A stretch of 64,000 nt of DNA. Source: Anoplopoma fimbria (Eukaryota > Chordata > Actinopteri > Perciformes > Anoplopomatidae). The DNA is taken from positions 22,819,613 through 22,883,612 of the forward strand of contig NC_072466.1 of NCBI RefSeq assembly GCF_027596085.1, read 5' to 3'. A program made the position numbers and the translations under genes. Every line of letters starts with the position of its first letter. Positions within the stretch are counted from its first letter, which is position 1. The notes beneath the pieces were generated by a model. That model made no database searches. It saw only the letters and a program-made list of their open reading frames with translations, and was not told where the DNA came from. This document shows, piece after piece, positions 56,816 through 64,000 of this stretch.

Positions 56816-57133
56816 AATCAATTCAAAAGTAGGCTCATTTTCTCAAAGACAATTCTTAATTCAAATCGCAATATATATCCCAGAAACAAATTCTTGCAAT
56901 GTCAGTGTTTTTGCAATATCTTTCAGCTCTAATTTGTGCATGGAATCTAGCACGACAATGAAAGGAAAGCAGTGCTCTGTTAAATGTGAACGTGCAATAA
57001 AAAAATGATGTCCCTAGAAATCAATGAATAATGATAATGAATATTCATGATCTCAGGAATAATCAGAATAAACTTGATCATAGTTTTGGTCATTATAGTG
57101 CAGCCCTACTTGATCAGCTGATGGAGTTTGAGC

Positions 57134-57215
57134 AAAATCCATCAGCAAAACGACTTCTATATATTATTAGTCCTAAAATCCATCAGCAAAACGACTTCTA
57201 TATATTATTAGTCCT
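57134..57215 (+). repeat. 41-bp perfect tandem duplication
   Basis: Unit 57134-57174 (starts aaaatccatcagcaaaacg) is repeated exactly at 57175-57215. Confidence 0.96.
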
Positions 57216-60200
57216 AGGTACTTTAGGAAGCTTGGTGTTAAAACGTATATCTTTTAGAACATCTGTAGTCATTTGTTTTCTTGGGCAGGAAAAAAAAAAT
57301 CCCTTCTGGATATGATAAATCCTGACAATAGTGTGGGTTTCCAATGTCCAACATCCTGACCCTGAGGGCTGTCCGGTCCTAAAACTTCCAAGCAGCTGGG
57401 ACAGTGCTGCATCACTGTCACTCTCAAATGAGAGCAAAAGTAATTGAGCTTGATTAACCTGGCCCTTTGCCACATCATTAGATTGATAGATGGAAGTGGC
57501 AGATCAGACAGGAGAAGGCGGGAAGCACTTAAGTCATAAAGCAAGGTCGTTCTCACCACGTGACGCGCTCATTTGCAGTGTTTGTTTCCGCCTGCCTTGG
57601 CGCCGGACTCGCAATGTCAATTGCATGAACGAGGGGCAGACATTCCACTTTCCCCGGGTGACCATCTACTTGATGGCAGCATTGTAAATGCAAATTGAAA
57701 ACAGGAGATCATGAATCACTATGCATCTACTATATCCACGCTGTATGGATGGCTGCGGTCGCTATCTGTTTCGTTGCCAAGAAAGCTGCTATATCAATCC
57801 TTTTATCACATTTATTCTGTGCTATCTGATGAGGCGACCGCTGAAAGCAAGTCAAATGTATTTGGGGAGGGGGAAAAAAAGAACAAATAATGCAAGCAGA
57901 TAGAAATAAGACATCCAAGTCGATAGCTTACTTCTCACAGTGAAGCCATCGTTATTGTCATCTTTATCTCCACTGTTTTTGTGTTTGTTAACCATTCTTT
58001 AAATGTTCAGTTCAGAGCCTGCATTCATATCTACTCCAAGGTAGGAGGTTCTATTTCACCAGAGGATAAACAAAACTATGGATACATTACTAATGTATAA
58101 ATCTGAGGTACTTGAACTTTAATTGAGTATTTCAATTTAATGCAACTTGACATCTCTACTTGGCTATATCCTGGGAAATATTGTACTTTTCAACCTCTAT
58201 TCAGTAAAACTAAGTATTGGGTGAAGGTAGATTCTAATACTATCATGATGTTTTCAAATGAAATCTTGTAAAATGTAGTTTTACTTGAATAAATACATTT
58301 GTTTAAAGGACATGTTTTCCCAGCAATATAACATTTCCCAAAACTTATCTGAGCAGCTTATAATACATCATTTAAACGACTAATGCAAAGGTTTCTTTTT
58401 TGTTATCAAAGCAAAAATCGGAAATCAACATCAGAAAGTAGTATTTTCTGTCAAAATGGAGCAATGCAATTTCTGCATTTAGGCCTATGTGTTCTCGCAT
58501 GTATCCAACCAAACAGTCTCTTGATAAACTCATCAACCACTGGCAGAAAGTCCAAGAAAGTGAACCTGCAGCGAAAAGGTCACACCTGGAGCTCTCCAAA
58601 ATATATGCAAAGATGGGAGTTATTTTCTAAGACCAAATATGTGTCACGGAGAATCTTTGGGCGGTTAGGACTGATTTCCTATTCTGAGACAACACTGGCT
58701 TTCAAACCTTGTCCAACCCTCTTTATTTTCTGAAAATCTCAGTTAGTGGTTCCTCTCATCTGTGTGTGCATTGTTTCATAAAATCAAATATCTTTCATGA
58801 GGGTAATGCCACCTAACAATATACAACATGAAGCTACGGTTAAAGCTCAGTGAGACCTCATTTGAATGTGGATTTGTGTGCAGTACTCAAACTCAAGAGG
58901 TGCTTGGGGATGCACTAAGCAGGTCGAGTTTGGAGCAATTTAGATTGAAATGCACACAGAGACATCAGGTAATTAGTCTGCAAACATCTCCACCGGTTGA
59001 GGATCCTCAGCTCCGGCCCTGCCTTCCTTTAAGGAGGAAGCCTCGTCCATGGAGTACGTCACTACTGCTTTTCATGATGTGTATGGGGGAACAAGGGGGC
59101 GTTGTTCGGTGCTTATGGTTTTCACGTGGGAAGATCTTTGGGAGAAGGAGATTACACTGATCTAATTAATTACCATCGTAAAAATGGCAAACATCATTAA
59201 AGTGTAATTCCATTAGAGCTCCTCATTCCACCAGTATTCATTAGCAGACAAGAGTGGGAAACGGGAGGCGCCGAGGGAGAGAGAGTGCACGCCACGCCCA
59301 CACATACGCATACACGCACTCTAAAATGAGTGTGCAGAATTCAGATCAGTGTTCTGATGTTTTATGTAATCCTATCTAGGAGAGATGTCAATGCTATATG
59401 AGGATTCTGTGGACGCTATTCCAGCATGCAATAGATGAAAAGCAGGGAAGAAGCAGCGCAGGTCACCAGTTGGTTGTACAAGTGTTTTCTCTCAGATAAT
59501 ATTTCTCAACTTGTTGCTTTTAAGATTTTTAAAACAAGGAAAGTGTCACCTGCTTGATATGTTTTCTTGCTCCATCAAATAATATACCATTAAAGACAGA
59601 ATTCATTTTAACATAACTTTGGTTTTATGTTGCTAGTTGTAGCAGTCAGTTATATCAGTTGTGATAACAGTCATCAGTTTAATGACAAATACACTGGACG
59701 GTAACAGAAGAAGCAGTGCCAGTTTAGCGAACATTGCCAGCGAACACTGCCACCGGTGGCAGCAAAAGAGAGGAAAAGTGAGAAATAAATGGCACTACTC
59801 TGCTTCCACTCTGCTTTGCACTCCTTTACCAAAAAACAAATCCACCTCTACTCTGTATTTCCATTGTAGTTGAGTTGACAGCTATGTCTTTTGGAGACAA
59901 AATGCTTGTAAAGCCTTGTGCCAAATGCACACTAGAGCAGTGGCTAAGTGTGGCCTGCAGTGAGCTGCCATGTTCTGTCAATGGAATGCAGCAGTGGCCA
60001 CTTTGAGGTCAGCAAGCAGTTTTGATGCCGCGGTACAGTGTGGCCAAACGTTGGGAATATTTTAACTTTTAGCTGCTAAAGTACCCGCAGCCCATCAGTA
60101 AACCGAGTCCTGAGACTCCTGTGAAATGTCGACTCATGCATGGCAGGAAAAGTTGGACCTGTGTGTTGTTCTGTCAAAGTTTAACTGGGATTGTTGAATC

Positions 60201-62430
60201 TGATGTAATCACTGATTTTCAGATTGTTATCCCTTATACTTTTTCAAAGTAGTGACATACTGCTTAACACTGTGAGTGTAACTAGACTGATGATTTAAAT
60301 CATTGTGTAGGGTACAGCCTATTATCTAAAACCCTCAATTTGATGGTAAAACTGAAAGTTGGTGCACCTTAAACGTAGCTGAAGCATGTGCATACATCTA
60401 AAGGAAGCACAGGCAGGAAGTAAATCTGTAAACTGTAATGATAGTTTGGGTTATACTTTATCATTCATCTTCTGTTTTCTCTCCCAAAATAGGTTACTTT
60501 GAGATTTGTTTAAAACCCATCTGATCAACTGAATGCTTGGGTTTGTTACTCTGTCTGACTTCATGTTAGGGATGTTGCTATGTTTCATACCCCCTAGTTA
60601 CTATAACTGATAGTAGTTATGGCCACTAAAATAAGACAAATTTGTAAAAACTTTTAAAATATCATTATCAAGTGTAATGTTGAAATGAAATGTAGAAATG
60701 GCCCTTTCTGACTCCTCTACAATGGATTTATTTCAGTCTGTCTTTAGCTGACCGCCCTGCAGTCATTTGATGAAACTGCATTCTAACCTCTTTGGTAAAA
60801 TGTTTGGTGTAAGGCGAATAGAGAATTTTTCTAGAACAATCAATACAAGTATTCCTTTGTTACATAGATGCAGGCTTGTTTTACGAACAAAATACACCAT
60901 GGTTATGAAATACTTTTTGAGTTGCGAAGTACTGTCCTATCACATGGTAAAACTCCAAAGTTAAGGTTCCTAGGGGAAGGGAGGAGGCCGACATTTTCAC
61001 ACTACAATAACAAAAAATTCCATGACCCTAGAATGTGCCAAAGAGTTTGTGCCACATTTAGGAGCAGCAAAACCACTTTCAACCACAAAACTGGTTCCAT
61101 TACTTAGAAATATGCTCTGATTGGCATCTTGACAAGCTTTCAATGTGCTTTTGAGTTAAGAGGCGAGTTCTTCAGACCACAGCGCTTCTGCTCCTTACCT
61201 GCGGCCTTCAGAGGAGACCATGAAGGAGACTGTTATTCGTAGACACTCTCAACCCCCTAGCAGAATCAGAAGTCTCATCAGCTGACCTATAAAATAATCT
61301 AGCTTGTCAAAGATAAACTCGGAGCAGCAGAATACTTTTGTTTAAGGTCACACTGGATTGCGCTCATCTGGGTGCCTGTCTGTCCTCTTGAGGGACTCCG
61401 AAAAGGTTGTGCGGAGACGAGGCTTCCACCCCAGGTATATTGCTTTTGTGTGGTTGACTTCTATCTCATCAGACTTTTATCACTTAATCCATCTACTTGA
61501 CCTTTGGCGGCGTCTCCAAAACTATTTCTTTTAACAGATTTTTGCATCGAGCCCCGTCGGATCCCAGAGGACAGCGCGGGCCGCTTCTGAATGATTAGTG
61601 CCACGCTTTGTTCTGCCTGAATGGGGCTTGTGAGAAAAGCTTTTTTTTTTATTCAGCTGGAGATCAGTGGAGGGGAGAGGCAGCCGACAATGCCACAGGA
61701 ATAATCTCACACCCCGTAGTCATATCTCACCGACTGGTGACAATAATAAAGAGAGTCTTTCAAGGTATGATTCATTACTGGAATAGTGGAGATGCAGATT
61801 GCCTGCAAGGGACTCCTATTTACCTCAATACGATGAATCGCAAAGCAGGTGCAAGCGAGCCGGATTCTTTCCACTTTTTGTCTCCCTTTACACATCAGTT
61901 AGACTAATATTCACAAGCTGCACAACATGTCACAGAGCTGTATTTCTCTCAGCAAGCTAAATCACAGAAATGTGTTTAAAAAAGCGTCTACCGTGTCTGA
62001 ATACAAACACCACCAATAGAGTGACAATGTCTTCCTTAATTTCAGCCTTTTACTGTGGTCCATTGTGTATCCAATCTGTAGAGATGGAGTAGAGTGGCCA
62101 CTCCATCTGGTCAAGTGTTGAATTGTCTGAAGGATCAGATTGCCCAAAGTGGTAGCAGACACCCGGCTGTAAAAGCCAATGGTGGAGGGGAGGAGGAGGG
62201 GGAGGCGTCTCAGACACTGACACCGTGTCTTAGAAGTGGTAGAGTGAAGGGAATACTAATGTGAGTATTTTTAAAAACCTTTTATTCAGTGTTTGTACAA
62301 TATTCACGCCAATACACAGCCTGATTTTTACAAGGCACCCTATAGGTCTTTACGAGACGCACTGGGCTCTCAACATCTCCAATGTGAACCTATCTGCGTC
62401 ATTATTTAGAAACTGTATTTAAGAGCAAGA
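57216..62430. other. Intergenic
   Basis: About 5.2 kb with no coding exon or dispersed repeat recognised. Some stretches (57500-57690, 61480-61760) are non-repetitive with balanced composition; function unknown. Confidence 0.5.
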
Positions 62431-62660
62431 AGTCAACTAAGGGCGGACTCATTGTTCCATGTGAAACCAAAAGTTGACGTTGCATCTGTTACGTTGTGTC
62501 TGTGAGTTTGTCACATGACGCTACGGCACTGAGTCACTGTAATTGTCCTTGGCTTTTGGTAAGTGTCAAGCATACTTATTTATAGCAAATTTTTGTTGTT
62601 TTTACTAATCCTAATTAAGTAGTTTTGTTGCCTAAACCTCAACACCAACATTTTTCAATG
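62431..62660 (+). repeat. Interspersed repeat family D, copy 3 (diverged)
   Basis: Shares ttccatgtgaaacc, tgttacgt and agttttgttgcctaaacct with the other two copies; the middle is diverged. Confidence 0.55.
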
Positions 62661-62696
62661 CTAACCATGTGCACATAGGCTTCAGCCCAAGTGGCA

Positions 62697-62960
62697 GATA
62701 AGTAAATGAATCCTCTATTAGTCCTGCAGCGGGGAAATTTGCAGGATTACAGCAGCAGAGTGGATAGTGAAAACAAGTGACATAAGTAAAAATGAGATCA
62801 AAGATCAAAACAGGTATACTAAATGAGTAATACTACAGTAAAGAATAATAAATAAGTAAAAAAACATTAAAAGAGTAATAACTACAATATGATATAAAAA
62901 ATGTACAGAATGCTTGTCAATATTGGACAGATATATATATTGCATGGTGGAAATATGGGT
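62697..62960 (-). mobile_element. LINE 3'-end fragment
   Basis: Plus strand reads attagtcctgcagcggggaa then atttgcaggattacagcagc, nearly identical to 41938-41980, and continues into a taataaataagtaaaaaaac-type stretch as at 42055. A third copy of the same LINE 3' end, without reverse-transcriptase sequence or a clean pentamer tail. Confidence 0.75.
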
Positions 62961-63199
62961 TTATACTTTGTTAGATTTTTGGGTTGTTTGGTCTACTGGG
63001 AGCAGAGTTGTTTGTGAGAGAGGGAAAAGAAGCCTGGCTGCAATGCATCCTTATGGTGAAGCAAGCCACTACGACATAACTTTGATTTGCTTTTTGCAGA
63101 TGCTCCAGGATTACAACAGTTTAGAGATTACAAAACTGAACCTCATGCAGCAACATTTTTTTTTATTATGGTAAAGGGATCATAATGCTTCAACATAAG

Positions 63200-63560
63200 T
63201 TATTGTCGAATCGTCAACCAGCATCTGAAAACATTAACATTAATTTTGGTCACCTGACAGATCTAATATTTTCCCTCCTTTTTGGCCTTTTTTTGGTCTC
63301 CACCAATTCTGGAGAAACATGTCTGACGCTCTGGCTGCTGCCTGCTATGGAAGAAATTACTGATGATGAGAGTGGCGAGACTGAACCAAAACTGTGACGT
63401 TATGGGCTGTAAGGCCAGAACAATGAGCTCAAAGACACTAAAATGCAGCAAAAATCTGAGAGGATCTCTTTTAAATGACTCGTTCAAATGATCCATCAAA
63501 CATGTAAATATCGCACAGTACAGCTATGAGTCAAGGAGGGTTTTTTTCCAGACAAACTGG
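63200..63560 (+). repeat. Interspersed repeat family B, copy 3
   Basis: cagatctaatattttccctc and ggcctttttttggtctccac parallel 37765-37808. Ends in a ggtttttttcc tract. Confidence 0.65.
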
Positions 63561-64000
63561 ATCCACAGTTCTGGTTGGCTACTACGTTTTGTTAATGCTT
63601 AAGTGAAGATTCTAAACATGAGAAAATGTATGAATGCAACACATTTTCTTAAGTGACTTTCCTTAAGAACAAAGACACAAATGTGTGACCCATTGTCTTT
63701 GGCTAGAAAAATTAACAACCCCCCCCCCCCCCCCCGAATTTCAGACCTCCTCCCATCTCACTCTCTGCTGGCCAAGCTAGTCAAAGTGCTCTCTCATTAG
63801 TCAGCCAGCTGAGGTGTGCAATATCCTCAGCAGAAAGCGTGTGTGGACAGTGAACAAGCTGGAGAGTCCGAGAGCACTGGGCTGCTGCCAGTACGGCAGT
63901 CCATTTGGCACAGGCCTGAGGAGTGGATGGGCATGCTGACTTCACTTCTTCACATTCTGATATAAATGCCAGAGGAATATTTTATACGATGATCAATTGG
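63561..64000. other. Intergenic, with 17-base C run
   Basis: Homopolymer C at 63719-63735. Otherwise nothing recognised. Confidence 0.7.

Overview
The window is vertebrate nuclear DNA, almost certainly from a ray-finned (teleost) fish. Three multi-exon genes with GT-AG introns can be read. The proteins match vertebrate SLC35F1, NUS1 and FRK. The introns are compact for a vertebrate, the DNA is full of long (CA/GT)n, (TA)n and (GGA)n arrays, and it carries Tc1-type transposons, a fish-type LINE and many short interspersed repeats typical of teleosts. No bacterial, plasmid, viral or CRISPR features were seen, and nothing supports a hidden operon-like system.

Layout. (1) 262-9401, minus strand: SLC35F1, a multi-pass EamA/nucleotide-sugar-transporter-fold membrane protein. 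Exons 1-7 are present (about 308 residues); the last exon lies beyond base 1. (2) 13302-22577, minus strand: NUS1 (NgBR), the non-catalytic subunit of the dehydrodolichyl diphosphate synthase complex. It is complete in five exons, 291 aa. Intron 3 holds a decayed Tc1-type transposon. (3) 26646-36657, plus strand: FRK, a Src-related SH3-SH2-kinase tyrosine kinase. It is complete in eight exons, 521 aa, with all catalytic motifs. NUS1 and FRK are divergent (head to head), separated by about 4 kb holding a truncated Tc1-type element and another fish repeat. (4) 36658-64000: the FRK 3' UTR followed by about 25 kb without a convincing coding exon. It holds scattered repeats, a LINE reverse-transcriptase fragment, two LINE-type 3' ends, microsatellites and several perfect short inverted repeats.

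The three genes do not form a pathway: SLC35F1 is an orphan transporter, NUS1 serves dolichol and N-glycan precursor synthesis at the ER, and FRK is a cytosolic/nuclear kinase. Their proximity is a synteny block; from memory, NUS1 and SLC35F1 are neighbours on human 6q22 and FRK lies nearby on the same arm.

The most interesting observations are a degenerate extra copy of SLC35F1 exon 3 inside intron 2; exon 3 itself squeezed between a (CT)n acceptor tract and a (GT)n tract a few bases past the donor; a roughly 187-bp inverted duplication on either side of the NUS1 3' exons; and four perfect inverted repeats with 15-23 bp arms and 3-6 nt loops. Coordinates were worked out by hand and splice sites could be off by a base or so.
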